Positions 1 to 10,485 of a DNA stretch of 64,000 nucleotides are shown one piece after another. Source of the stretch: Nevskia sp964451925 (GTDB lineage: Bacteria > Pseudomonadota > Gammaproteobacteria > Nevskiales > Nevskiaceae). The notes under the pieces were generated by a model that was given only the letters and a program-made list of their open reading frames with translations, searched no databases and was not told the origin of the DNA. Each line of letters begins with the position of its first letter. Position 1 is the stretch's first letter. A program made the translations under genes and the position numbers. The stretch covers positions 1 to 64,000 of the forward strand of contig CAYVKA010000017.1 of the NCBI GenBank assembly GCA_964451925.1, in the 5' to 3' direction.

Positions 1-1
1 A

Positions 2-1435
<1,434 letters not shown>

Positions 1436-1464
1436 CGAGACAGCGGGCGGACTGGCAAAGTAGC

Positions 1465-1488
1465 CCGGGTCAGGCGCAGCGGACCCGG
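1465..1488 (+). terminator. Hairpin after secA, possible terminator
   Basis: A perfect 7-bp inverted repeat, CCGGGTC and GACCCGG with a 10-base loop, lies 30 bases after the secA stop. There is no T-run behind it, so it may be a transcript-end or stability hairpin rather than a classical intrinsic terminator. Confidence 0.3.
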
Positions 1489-1547
1489 CGGCGGGCGCCG
1501 GTCCGGGCGCAGGCGCGTCTTTAGAACCGACCTACCATAGACCGATC

Positions 1548-2768
1548 ATGGCCGTTAACCTCAAACCCCCAGGCACCCTCCACCCGGTCCCCGGCGTACG
1601 CCTGGGTGTGGCCGAAGCGGCGATCAAGAAGCCGGGCCGCAAGGATCTGCTGCTGATCGAGCTGGCCCCGGGCACCCAGGTGGCCGGCGTATTCACCCGC
1701 AATGCTTTCGCCGCCGCGCCGGTGCAGCTGTGCCGCGAGCGCCTGTCGGCCGGCTCGGCCATGCGCGGCCTGCTGGTCAACGCCGGCAACGCCAATGCCG
1801 CCACCGGCGCCGGCGGCCTGGCCGACGCCCGCACCAGCAGCGCCGCGGTGGCGCAGGCGCTGGGCTGCGCCGCCGAGCAGGTGCTGCCCTTCTCCACCGG
1901 CGTGATCGGCCAGCGCCTGCCGCTGCCGCGCATGCTGGAGGCGCTGCCGCGGGCGGTGGCCGACCTGCGCGCGGATGCTTGGCAGGACGCGGCGCGCGCC
2001 ATCATGACCACCGACACCATTCCCAAGGGCGCCAGCCGCCGGGTGCAGACCACGCAGGGCGTGGTGACGGTGACCGGCATCGCCAAGGGTGTGGGCATGA
2101 TCTACCCCGACATGGCGACGCTGCTGTCGTACATCGCCACCGACGCGCGGCTGACGCCGGAGGCGGTCAAGGAATGCCTGCGCCGCGCGGTGCAGGTGTC
2201 GTTCAACAGCGTCACCGTGGACGGGGACACCTCCACCAACGATTCCTGCGTGCTGTGCGCCACCGGCCAGGCGGGAACCCAGGAGATCGGGCCGCAGCAC
2301 GCCGATTTCGCCGTGGTGGCCGAGGCGGTGACGGCGGTGTGCGTGGAACTGGCGCAGGCCATCGCCCGCGATGGCGAGGGCGCCACGCGCTTCATCACCA
2401 TCGAGGTCGGCGGCGCCCGCAGCGTCGCCGAGGCCCGCCAGGTGGGGTACTCCATCGCCCACTCGCCGCTGGTGAAAACCGCGCTGTTCGCCGGCGACGC
2501 CAACTGGGGGCGCATCATCATGGCCATCGGCAAGGCCGGCGTCGAAGGCCTCGACCCGGCCGGCGTGGCGGTGGCGCTGGACCAAGTGCCGCTGATCGAG
2601 CGCGGCGAGCCCCATCCGGGCTACCGCGAGGAACTGGGCGCGGCGGTGGTGGCCCAGCCGGAATTCACCATCCGCGTCGGGCTGGGCCGCGGCGACGCGC
2701 AGGCACGTCTGTGGACCTGCGACTTCAGTTACGACTACGTCAAGATCAACGCCGAGTACCGCACTTGA
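1548..2768 (+). CDS. argJ: Bifunctional glutamate N-acetyltransferase / amino-acid acetyltransferase ArgJ
   Basis: Arginine biosynthesis enzyme that moves the acetyl group from N-acetylornithine to glutamate (and in bifunctional forms uses acetyl-CoA). The 406-residue length is normal. The self-cleavage site typical of the family is visible as KGVGMIYPDMATLL; cleavage would occur before Thr191, which becomes the nucleophile of the beta chain. Upstream the conserved MTTDTIPKGA segment is present, and downstream the VDGDTSTNDS and GDANWGRI segments that form the substrate pocket. ATG start; a Nudix gene follows after 46 bases on the same strand. Whether it is mono- or bifunctional cannot be told from sequence. 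Confidence 0.95.
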   Translation: MAVNLKPPGTLHPVPGVRLGVAEAAIKKPGRKDLLLIELAPGTQVAGVFTRNAFAAAPVQLCRERLSAGSAMRGLLVNAGNANAATGAGGLADARTSSAAVAQALGCAAEQVLPFSTGVIGQRLPLPRMLEALPRAVADLRADAWQDAARAIMTTDTIPKGASRRVQTTQGVVTVTGIAKGVGMIYPDMATLLSYIATDARLTPEAVKECLRRAVQVSFNSVTVDGDTSTNDSCVLCATGQAGTQEIGPQHADFAVVAEAVTAVCVELAQAIARDGEGATRFITIEVGGARSVAEARQVGYSIAHSPLVKTALFAGDANWGRIIMAIGKAGVEGLDPAGVAVALDQVPLIERGEPHPGYREELGAAVVAQPEFTIRVGLGRGDAQARLWTCDFSYDYVKINAEYRT

Positions 2769-2814
2769 AGCAGCCAGCGGGACACAGGCTTGGCATGCCC
2801 CGGCTGCGCCGCTG

Positions 2815-3762
2815 ATGTCCGCTGCCACGCTGCCGCTGATCCAGGTTGCCTGCGGGGTGCTGACGCGGCCCGGCCGCGAAGTGCTGATCGCGCAACGCCC
2901 GGAGGGCAGGATCGCGGCGGGCAAGTGGGAGTTCCCCGGCGGCAAGATCGAGTCCGGCGAGTCGCCGCGGCAGGCCTTGGTACGGGAGCTGCGCGAGGAG
3001 CTGGGCGTGGAGGTGCGCCAGGCGCGGCGGCTGCTGCGCTTCCGCCACGACTACAGCGACCGCGCCGTGATCCTCGACACCTGGCTGGTGAGCGCCTTCG
3101 ACGGCGAGCCGCACCCGCGCGAGCGCCAGCTGTTCCAGTGGCTGTCTCCGGAGGCGCTGTCGGGGCTGGATACCCTGCCGACCGTCGCGCCGATCGCGCT
3201 GGCGCTGCGCCTGCCGAAGCACTACGTCTTCACCCCGCCGAATGTCGACGAGGACACCATCCGCGCCCATCTGCCGCAGCTTCCCCCCGGCTGCCTGCTG
3301 CGGCTGCGCGTTCCGGCGCTGGATGACCAGGCCTACCTGCAGCTCGCCGCACGCCTGCTGCAGCCGGCGCGGGCCTGCGGCATCGACCTGATCCTGGACC
3401 GCAAGCCGGCCCTGGTGGCCAGCGTGGGGGCCGCCGGCTGGCACGCCGACGAGCGGGCCCTGCGCCGTTACCGCACGCGGCCGCTGGCCCGGCCGCTATG
3501 GTTCGGCGCTTCGGTGCACGATGCCGCCGGCATGGACGCGGCGCGGCGCCTGGGCGCCGATTTCATGGTGCTGGGGCCGGTGCTGCCCACCGCCACCCAT
3601 CCGCAGTCGCGGGGGCTGGGTTGGGAGCATTGGCAGGAACTGCGCGGCTTGTCGCCGCAGCCGGTCTACGCCCTCGGCGGTGTCGGGCCGCAGCAGCTGG
3701 CGCAGGCCCATGAGCACGGCGCCCAGGGCGTGGCCGGTATCCGCGCCTACTGGGGCGGCTGA
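2815..3762 (+). CDS. Fusion of MutT-type Nudix hydrolase and ThiE/TenI-like domain
   Basis: Predicted 8-oxo-dGTP pyrophosphatase that keeps oxidised guanine out of DNA, fused to a thiamine-phosphate-synthase-like barrel. Residues about 5-130 are the Nudix fold, with the full Nudix box (G-x5-E-x7-REx2EELG) starting at the GGKIESGE segment near residue 42. Residues about 140-315 resemble ThiE/TenI, with the LGADFMVLGPVLPTATHP and YALGGVGPQQL segments near the phosphate-binding end. Total 315 residues, the usual size of this fusion in gammaproteobacteria, where it commonly sits near secA. The role of the ThiE-like half is not established. Its 3' end overlaps the convergent yacG by 16 bases. Confidence 0.9.
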   Translation: MSAATLPLIQVACGVLTRPGREVLIAQRPEGRIAAGKWEFPGGKIESGESPRQALVRELREELGVEVRQARRLLRFRHDYSDRAVILDTWLVSAFDGEPHPRERQLFQWLSPEALSGLDTLPTVAPIALALRLPKHYVFTPPNVDEDTIRAHLPQLPPGCLLRLRVPALDDQAYLQLAARLLQPARACGIDLILDRKPALVASVGAAGWHADERALRRYRTRPLARPLWFGASVHDAAGMDAARRLGADFMVLGPVLPTATHPQSRGLGWEHWQELRGLSPQPVYALGGVGPQQLAQAHEHGAQGVAGIRAYWGG

Positions 3763-3950
3763 GGCCCCTCGGGCGGTTCGTCCGGGCTTTCCGCATCGCC
3801 GCTCACCGGCAGGGCGAAACGCCCGCTCATCCAGTCGCCCAGGTCGATCAGCTTGCAGCGTTCCGAACAGAACGGACGCCACGGGTTCTGGGGATCGAGA
3901 CGGGTGCTGGTGCCGCAGCGCGGGCAGGCGGCGATTCTCGGTGCGCCCAT
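3747..3950 (-). CDS. yacG: DNA gyrase inhibitor YacG (small zinc protein)
   Basis: Small Zn-ribbon protein that binds GyrB and inhibits gyrase. I place the start at the ATG giving MGAPRIAACPRCG, which leaves a 2-base gap to the zapD stop; a longer form would run into zapD. The product is 67 residues. The four zinc ligands are visible as CPRC and FCSERC (spacing C-x2-C-x15-C-x3-C), followed by the family motif KLIDLGDWMSGR. It is the distal gene of the minus-strand run pilB-pilC-pilD-coaE-zapD-yacG. Confidence 0.93.
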   Translation of the reverse strand: MGAPRIAACPRCGTSTRLDPQNPWRPFCSERCKLIDLGDWMSGRFALPVSGDAESPDEPPEGPQPPQ

Positions 3951-3952
3951 CG

Positions 3953-4753
3953 TCAGTGGCTGGACAGCAGGCAGCATTGCAGGCGGAACGGGATGCTGCC
4001 GCTGGCCTGCACGTTGCGGGTGTTGACGTCGCCCAGCCGCATGAAGCGGATGGAGACACGGTGCTTGCCGGCGCTGATCTCCGGGTAGGCGTCGGCCGCG
4101 GCGGGGACCATCACCCGTACCAGCTGGTAGGAGGCCTGCGGCACGTGCAGGAACACGCCGCCCTCGGCGGCATGGCTGGTAGGCTGGGTGCTGTCGCGCA
4201 GCAGGCGCAGGTACAGGCCGATGGCGCGCTCCAGCGGGCGCAGGCTGGCGAACCAGGATTCCAGGTCGCGCTGGGTCTGCTCCTGCGGGCGGGACAGCCA
4301 GCGGTGATAGGCCGGCAGGTCGAAACCACAGGCGCCGCCGGGGATCGAGCTGCGGTTGAGCACGGCGAACAGGAACTCGTTCTCCCGCAGCACCATGGCC
4401 GGATGCGAGCTGCCCATGCTCTGCAGCTCGGCGGCGACGCCGCCCAGGTCCTTCAGCACTTCGCCCAGGCGTTCCAGGTTGATGTCGGGGCGCTTGCTGA
4501 GCCGGGTCAGCGTGGCGTGCTGTTCGAAGATTTCCTTCAGCAGTTCGGTGCGCAGGTCGGCGCGGCCCATGACCGAGAGGATGTCCAGCAGCGTGTGCAG
4601 GCTGGCGCGCAGGCCCCAGGCCGAGGTGTCGCCGAGCTGGTGCTGGTATTGGGCGAAGAGGAATTCGAGGCGCAGCAGAAAGCGAATCCGCTCGCTCAGC
4701 GGATGCTCGAAGGCGATCCAGTCTGCGCCTTGGTCCATCAATGGTGAATCCAT
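3953..4753 (-). CDS. zapD: Cell division protein ZapD (FtsZ-ring bundling, DUF1342)
   Basis: Cytoplasmic protein that binds the C-terminal tail of FtsZ and bundles protofilaments at the division site. It has 266 residues, close to the 247-270 of the family, and is mostly helical. Recognisable segments are the N-terminal FEHPLSERIRFLLRLEFLF and the C-terminal beta part ending in SIRFMRLGD and the FRLQCC segment. coaE lies 95 bases upstream on the same strand and yacG starts 2 bases after its stop, an order that is common in gammaproteobacteria and supports the call. Confidence 0.93.
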   Translation of the reverse strand: MDSPLMDQGADWIAFEHPLSERIRFLLRLEFLFAQYQHQLGDTSAWGLRASLHTLLDILSVMGRADLRTELLKEIFEQHATLTRLSKRPDINLERLGEVLKDLGGVAAELQSMGSSHPAMVLRENEFLFAVLNRSSIPGGACGFDLPAYHRWLSRPQEQTQRDLESWFASLRPLERAIGLYLRLLRDSTQPTSHAAEGGVFLHVPQASYQLVRVMVPAAADAYPEISAGKHRVSIRFMRLGDVNTRNVQASGSIPFRLQCCLLSSH

Positions 4754-4848
4754 GGGTTATCCATCCATTGTGGCGCGCCGGGACGGCGAGGGCAAACGGC
4801 GCACGCCGCGGCGGCCCGGGCCGGGTGTCACGATGCCGCGCCGCCGGC

Positions 4849-5471
<623 letters not shown>

Positions 5472-5475
<4 letters not shown>

Positions 5476-6332
5476 GGGTGGGACAGGTTGCGCAGGGCTT
5501 CGCCCCAGATCAGGGTCAGCCAGCCGGCGCCGGCCAGGTAGGGGCCGAAGGAGATGGGGATGCTGCGGTCGCGCCCGCGGAACAGGATCAGGCTGATGCC
5601 GACCACCGAGCCGACCAGGGAGGACAGCAGGATGATCATCGGCAGCGCGCCGGCGCCGAACCAGGCGCCGAGGCCGGCGAGCAGCTTGAAATCACCGTGA
5701 CCCATGCCTTCCTTGCCGGTCAGCAGCTTGTAGCCGTGGTAGATCAGCCACAGGCTGAGGTAGCCGATGACGGCGCCGGCGATGCTGGCCTTCGGCGTGG
5801 TGAACAGCTCGAAGCAGGCCAGGCACAGCCCGGCCCACAGCAACGGCTGGGTGATGGCGTCGGGCAGCAGCTGTTCACGGAAGTCGATCGCGGTGAGTGT
5901 CAGCAGGGCCCAACTCAGCCCGAGCCCGGCGGCGAGCTGCGCGCTCCAGCCGAAATGCCAGGCGCAGACGCCGGACAGCACGCCGCAGGCCAGTTCCAGC
6001 AGCGGGTATTGCGGCGAGATCGGCGCGCGGCAGTCGGCGCAGCGGCCGCGCAGCCACAGCCAGCCGAACAGCGGCAGGTTGTGCCAGGGACGGATGCGCG
6101 CGCCGCAGGCCGGGCAGCTGGATGGCGGGTACCACAGCGACAGTGGCGCCGGAGCGGGTTCCTCGGGCGGCAGCTCGAGGATCAGCCGGGCGTCGCCGCG
6201 CCACTCGGCTTCCATCATCCGCGGCAGGCGCAGGCTGACGACGTTGAGGAAGCTGCCGACCAGCAGGCCGAGCACCGTTACGACGCCGACGAGCAGGGCC
6301 GGATTGGCGCGCAGCGCCTCGATCAGGGACAT
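5472..6332 (-). CDS. pilD: Prepilin peptidase / N-methyltransferase PilD
   Basis: Inner-membrane aspartic protease that cuts type IV prepilins and type II pseudopilins after the conserved Gly and methylates the new N-terminal Phe. 286 residues. The cytoplasmic zinc loop is seen as CPACGARI and GRCADC, and the two catalytic Asp sit in LTAIDFREQLLPD and GHGDFKLLAGLGAW (the GxGD motif). Six to eight hydrophobic segments surround these. It is 22 bases from pilC and overlaps coaE by 4 bases. Its expected substrate PilA lies at 28.2-28.7 kb. Confidence 0.96.
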
Positions 6333-6354
6333 GGCAAGCGGGGCTTTCGGGAGA

Positions 6355-7575
6355 TTAGATCGCTTCGCCCAGCTTGAAGATCGGCAGGTACATGGCCACC
6401 ACCAGTCCGCCCACCAGCACGCCGAGGACCACCATGATCATCGGTTCGAGCAGGGCGGTGAGGTTGTCGACCATGACGTCGACCTCCTCCTCGTAGAACT
6501 CGGCCACCTTGGCGCACATGTGGTCGAGCGAGCCGGATTCCTCGCCGATCGCCACCATCTGCACTGCCATGTTGGGGAACAGGCCGGTCTGCTGCATGGT
6601 GAGCTGCAGCTGGGTGCCGGTGGCGACCTGGTCGCGCATGCCCATGATGGCTTCGGTGAAGATGATGTTGCCGGCGGCCTTGGCCACCGATTCCATCGCC
6701 TCCACCAGCGGCACGCCGGCGGCGAACATGGTGGACAGGGTGCGGGCGAAACGCGCCACGGCGGACTTGTACAGGATCTCGCCGATGATCGGGATCTTCA
6801 GCATGACGCGGTCGATCAGGCGGCGGAAGGCGGCGGAGCGGATGTGCGCCTCGCGGAAGCCGAAGAAGCCGCCGACCATGGCCAGCACGATGATCCACCA
6901 GTCGGCCTGGATGAAGGCGGACAGGGAGATGACCCATTTGGTGAAGGCCGGCAGGTCGGCGCCGAAGCCGACAAACAGGTCCTTGAACTGGGGGATGACG
7001 AAGTACAGCAGGATGCCGGTGACGATGAAGGCCACCACCAGCACCGCGGCGGGGTAGGTCAGCGCTTTCTTGACCTTTTTCTTCAGCGACTCGGACTTTT
7101 CCTTGTAGGTGGCGATTTTGTCGAGCAGGGTTTCCAGGGCGCCGGAGCGCTCGCCGGCATCCACCAGGTTGACGAACAGGTCGTCGAAATAGCGCGGGAA
7201 CTTGGCCAGGCTCTCGGCCAGCGAGGAGCCGCCCTCGATATTGGTCTTGATGGCCAGGATCATTTCGCCCATCGCCGGGTTGGCGTGGCCGCGGCCGACG
7301 ATTTCCAGGGCCTGCACCAGCGGCACGCCGGCGCCCATCATGGTGGCGAGCTGCCGGCTGAAGATGGCGATGTCCTGGCCGGTGATCTTCTTCTTGCGCT
7401 TGCCGAACAGGGTGGACTGGCGGCGCACCCGGATCGGGTTGATGCCCTGCTTGCGCAGCTGGGTCTTGATGTAGCTCTCGCTCGGGCCTTCGCTGATGCC
7501 CTTGATGCGCGCGCCCTTGCGGTCCACCCCTTCCCAGGTGAACGAGTATTCCTTGACTATTGCCGTTGCCGCCAT
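6355..7575 (-). CDS. pilC: Type IV pilus inner-membrane platform protein PilC
   Basis: Polytopic platform (GspF family) on which the PilB motor turns to add pilins. It has 406 residues with two T2SF domains: the first around residues 68-195 including IFSRQLATMMGAGVPLVQAL, the second around 270-400 including FARTLSTMFAAGVPLVEAM. Membrane segments lie near residues 170-195, 220-245 and 375-400. The family motif GERSGALETLL is present. It sits between pilD and pilB, 78 bases from pilB, in the usual pilBCD order. Confidence 0.96.
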   Translation of the reverse strand: MAATAIVKEYSFTWEGVDRKGARIKGISEGPSESYIKTQLRKQGINPIRVRRQSTLFGKRKKKITGQDIAIFSRQLATMMGAGVPLVQALEIVGRGHANPAMGEMILAIKTNIEGGSSLAESLAKFPRYFDDLFVNLVDAGERSGALETLLDKIATYKEKSESLKKKVKKALTYPAAVLVVAFIVTGILLYFVIPQFKDLFVGFGADLPAFTKWVISLSAFIQADWWIIVLAMVGGFFGFREAHIRSAAFRRLIDRVMLKIPIIGEILYKSAVARFARTLSTMFAAGVPLVEAMESVAKAAGNIIFTEAIMGMRDQVATGTQLQLTMQQTGLFPNMAVQMVAIGEESGSLDHMCAKVAEFYEEEVDVMVDNLTALLEPMIMVVLGVLVGGLVVAMYLPIFKLGEAI

Positions 7576-7653
7576 GCCGTGCTCCCCAAATCCCTACGTC
7601 CCTGTCTGTCGATGGGCCTGCAGAGCCCTAGTACCGTGACCACTGAGAATAGC

Positions 7654-9390
7654 CTAATCGGTGGTGACCCGGTTGGCTTCGGTCAGGTCGATAGCACCGT
7701 CCATGACCTTTTTCAGGGCGGAGCGGCGCAGGTCGGCCACGCCTTCGAGCCGGGCCTGGTCGGCGATTTCGATGGCGTTGCCGTTTTCCATGATGATGCG
7801 GGCGATGGCGTCCGTCACCGGCATGACCTGGTAGATGCCGGTGCGGCCCTTGTAGCCGCCGTTGCACTGGTCGCAGCCGACGGCCTTGAAAATGGTGAAA
7901 TTGGGGGTGTCCAGGTCCTCGGGGGTGAAGCCTTCGCGCAGCAGTTCTTCACGCGGCACCGAGGCGTCCGGCTGTTTGCAGACCTTGCACAGCCGGCGCG
8001 CCAGGCGCTGGGCGATGATCAGGGTGACGCAGGAGGCGACGTTGTAGGCCGGCACGCCCATGTTGAGCAGGCGGGTGAGGGTCTGCGGAGCGTCGTTGGT
8101 GTGCAGGGTGGACAGCACCAGGTGGCCGGTTTGCGCGGCCTTGATGGCGATTTCGGCGGTTTCCAGGTCGCGGATCTCACCCACCATGATGACGTCAGGG
8201 TCCTGGCGCAGGAAGGCCTTGAGGGCGGCGGCGAAGGTCAGGCCGACCTTGGGGTTGACGTTGACCTGGTTGATGCCGGGCAGGTTGATTTCCGCCGGAT
8301 CCTCGGCGGTGGAGATGTTGCAGTCCTCGGTGTTGAGGATGTTGATGCCGGTATACAGCGATACGGTCTTGCCCGAGCCGGTTGGGCCGGTCACCAGGAT
8401 CATGCCCTGCGGCTTGCTCAGGGCCTTGAGGTAGTGCGCCTTCTGCACCGGCTCGTAGCCCAGAGCGTCGATGCCGAGCATGGCGCTGGACGAATCCAGG
8501 ATACGCATCACCACCTTTTCGCCCCACAGGGTGGGGCAGGTGCTGACGCGGAAATCGATCGACTTGTTGGCCGACAGCTTCAGCTTGATGCGGCCGTCCT
8601 GCGGCACACGGCGCTCGGCCAGGTCCAGCCGGGACATGACCTTGAGGCGGGCGGCGAGGCGGCCGCCGACCTGCACCGGCGGCGCCGCGATTTCCTTGAG
8701 CTCGCCGTCAAGGCGGTAGCGGATGCGGTACTTCTTCTCGTAGGGCTCGAAGTGGATGTCGGAGCAGCCGCGGTTGATGGCGTCGATGAGGATCTTGTTG
8801 ACGTAGCGGATGATCGGCGCGTCTTCGTCGTCGCTGCCGGCGTTTTTTTCCTCCGCCGCGGCTTCGTCGCCACCCTCGATATCGAGGTTTTCCAGGTCGG
8901 CGTCGCCGGGGCCGATGCTGGAGGTCTGGACGGCGTTGATCGCCACCTCGATCGCCTTGGCCAGCTTGTCCTCTTCCACCAGCACCGCGTCGGTGGCAAA
9001 ACCGCTGGCGAACTTGAACTCGTCCAGCGCCTGCAGATTGGTGGGGTCGGACAGGGCCAGGTACAGCTTGCGCCCGCGCTTGTACAGCGGAAGGGCGTGT
9101 TGGGCGCGGATCAGCTTTTCGCCCAGTTCGCGGATGGTGTTGATGTCGGGTTCGATGCTGGCGAGGTCGAGCAGGGGGGTGCCGAACTCGTTGCTGGCGA
9201 ACTCGGCCAGCCGCGCCGGTGGAATTAGCTTGTCCTCGACCAGCTGCGAGACGATGGGGCGGCTGTTGCGCAGCGCCCGGGCCTGGGACTCCCGCGCCTG
9301 TTCCTCGGTCAGCAACTGGTTGGCGACGAAACGCCGCGCCAGGCCGCTGAGTGGCGGGGCGGCAACGGTTGCGTTGGGACTAAGGGCCAC
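7654..9390 (-). CDS. pilB: Type IV pilus extension ATPase PilB
   Basis: Cytoplasmic hexameric ATPase that powers pilus extension. 578 residues, normal for the family. There is an N-terminal MshEN/GspE_N-like region, where c-di-GMP can bind in some homologues, and a C-terminal motor with Walker A GPTGSGKT (Lys341), the Asp box around DPDVIMVGEIRDLETAE and the His box in GHLVLSTLHTND. The Cys4 zinc site is complete: CKVC and CDQC. First gene of the minus-strand pilBCD-coaE-zapD-yacG run. pilA is not adjacent but about 19 kb away, beyond a polysaccharide locus. Confidence 0.97.
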   Translation of the reverse strand: MALSPNATVAAPPLSGLARRFVANQLLTEEQARESQARALRNSRPIVSQLVEDKLIPPARLAEFASNEFGTPLLDLASIEPDINTIRELGEKLIRAQHALPLYKRGRKLYLALSDPTNLQALDEFKFASGFATDAVLVEEDKLAKAIEVAINAVQTSSIGPGDADLENLDIEGGDEAAAEEKNAGSDDEDAPIIRYVNKILIDAINRGCSDIHFEPYEKKYRIRYRLDGELKEIAAPPVQVGGRLAARLKVMSRLDLAERRVPQDGRIKLKLSANKSIDFRVSTCPTLWGEKVVMRILDSSSAMLGIDALGYEPVQKAHYLKALSKPQGMILVTGPTGSGKTVSLYTGINILNTEDCNISTAEDPAEINLPGINQVNVNPKVGLTFAAALKAFLRQDPDVIMVGEIRDLETAEIAIKAAQTGHLVLSTLHTNDAPQTLTRLLNMGVPAYNVASCVTLIIAQRLARRLCKVCKQPDASVPREELLREGFTPEDLDTPNFTIFKAVGCDQCNGGYKGRTGIYQVMPVTDAIARIIMENGNAIEIADQARLEGVADLRRSALKKVMDGAIDLTEANRVTTD

Positions 9391-9435
9391 GGCGACGGGG
9401 GCGGTTTAGGGTAGGATCGGTTGCTGAATCAAGAA

Positions 9436-9462
9436 CCTATACTCCCGGGGCGGCAGCGTCAA
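9436..9462 (-). promoter_or_regulatory. pilB: Possible promoter for pilBCD
   Basis: On the minus strand TTGACG (9462-9457) and TATAGG (9441-9436) are separated by 15 bases, upstream of pilB. The spacing is short of the usual 17, so this is only a candidate. Confidence 0.28.
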
Positions 9463-9531
9463 TAATCGGCCTGCGCCGGCTGGGACGGCGTGCTTACGGT
9501 TCCTGTTACGGGGCCCTTACAATGGCGGGGC

Positions 9532-9569
9532 CAAGCCATCAGGGTCTCGACAAGCCATCAGGGTCTCGA
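9532..9569. repeat. Perfect 19-bp tandem duplication
   Basis: The unit caagccatcagggtctcga occurs twice head to tail (9532-9550 and 9551-9569). It lies in the leader of the glycosyltransferase gene. The unit length is not a multiple of three, so it argues against reading the upstream in-frame extension as coding. Confidence 0.85.
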
Positions 9570-9618
9570 AAGGTCCGGTGCGGCAGGCGCTCCGCAACCT
9601 TGTCCAAGAGAAACTTGC

Positions 9619-10467
9619 TTGATCAGTATCATTCTGCCGGCAAAAAACGAGGCCGCCGCATTGCGCGGGCTGCTGCCCAAGCTGCGTGCTGCGCAGGAGG
9701 GGGCGGAGATCATTGTCGTGGACGATGGCTCCACCGACGAGACGCGGGCGCTATGCGCCGAGTATGGCGTGGCCTGCCTGTCCTCACCCTACTCCATGGG
9801 GAATGGCGCCGCGATCAAGCGCGGGGCGCGGGCCGCCAGGGGTGAAATCCTGGTATTCATGGATGCCGATGGACAGCATTCCCCGGACAGCATTCAGCCC
9901 CTGCTGGAACGCCTGTCGCAGGGTTACGACATGGTGGTGGGCAGTCGCTCGTGGTCGGATCAGGCGGGCGTGGGTCGCGGCATGGCCAATACCCTGTACA
10001 ACCGGATCGCGACCTGGATGACCGGATTCAAGGTGATGGATCTGACTTCCGGATTCCGCGCGGTACGCGCTGACAAGTTCCGCGAATTCCTGTACCTGCT
10101 GCCCAACGGCTTCTCCTATCCGACCACCATCACCATGGCGTTCTTCCGCAGCGCCTACCCGGTGAACTATCTGCCGATCGCTGTCGCTCCACGCATCGGC
10201 AAAAGCCATATACGGCCACTGCGGGACGGCATCCGCTTTCTGCTGATCATTTTCAAGATCGCCACCCTGTATTCGCCGCTGAAGCTGTTTGTGCCGGTGG
10301 GCGTGGGGTTCTTCTTTATCGGCCTGGACTACTACATCTATACGTTTCTCACCGAGCATCGCTTCACCAATATGAGCGCGCTGCTGTTCAGCGCCGGGGT
10401 GATCGTGTTCCTGATCGGCCTGATTTCCGAACAGATCACGGCGTTGACCTACCGTCGCAACGACTGA
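9619..10467 (+). CDS. Family 2 glycosyltransferase with C-terminal membrane segments (polyprenol-phosphate type)
   Basis: Predicted to move a sugar from a nucleotide donor to undecaprenyl phosphate or another lipid-linked acceptor at the inner membrane. The GT-A domain begins at once with LISIILPAKNEAAALRG and contains VVDDGSTDE and the metal-binding FMDADGQHSP. Two hydrophobic segments follow at the C terminus, as in DPM1/ArnC-like enzymes. I prefer the TTG at 9619, preceded by an AAGAGA-like ribosome site, because the frame can be extended to 9490 only through low-quality sequence holding a 19-bp tandem repeat. From 9619 it is 282 residues. It opens the surface-polysaccharide locus. Confidence 0.85.
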   Translation: MISIILPAKNEAAALRGLLPKLRAAQEGAEIIVVDDGSTDETRALCAEYGVACLSSPYSMGNGAAIKRGARAARGEILVFMDADGQHSPDSIQPLLERLSQGYDMVVGSRSWSDQAGVGRGMANTLYNRIATWMTGFKVMDLTSGFRAVRADKFREFLYLLPNGFSYPTTITMAFFRSAYPVNYLPIAVAPRIGKSHIRPLRDGIRFLLIIFKIATLYSPLKLFVPVGVGFFFIGLDYYIYTFLTEHRFTNMSALLFSAGVIVFLIGLISEQITALTYRRND

Positions 10468-10485
10468 GCTCCCGGCAAGGCCGAC

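Noticed and set aside
5767..9228. Very long open frame on + (over 1100 codons) opposite pilD, pilC and pilB
   Set aside because: It is the antisense shadow of three certain pil genes in GC-rich DNA; its composition (Gln, His, Asp, Ala-rich) has no family signal.
9490..9618. N-terminal extension of the first family 2 glycosyltransferase
   Set aside because: The extension contains the 19-bp tandem duplication, which is out of phase, and precedes the natural GT-A start; a TTG at 9619 fits the family better.
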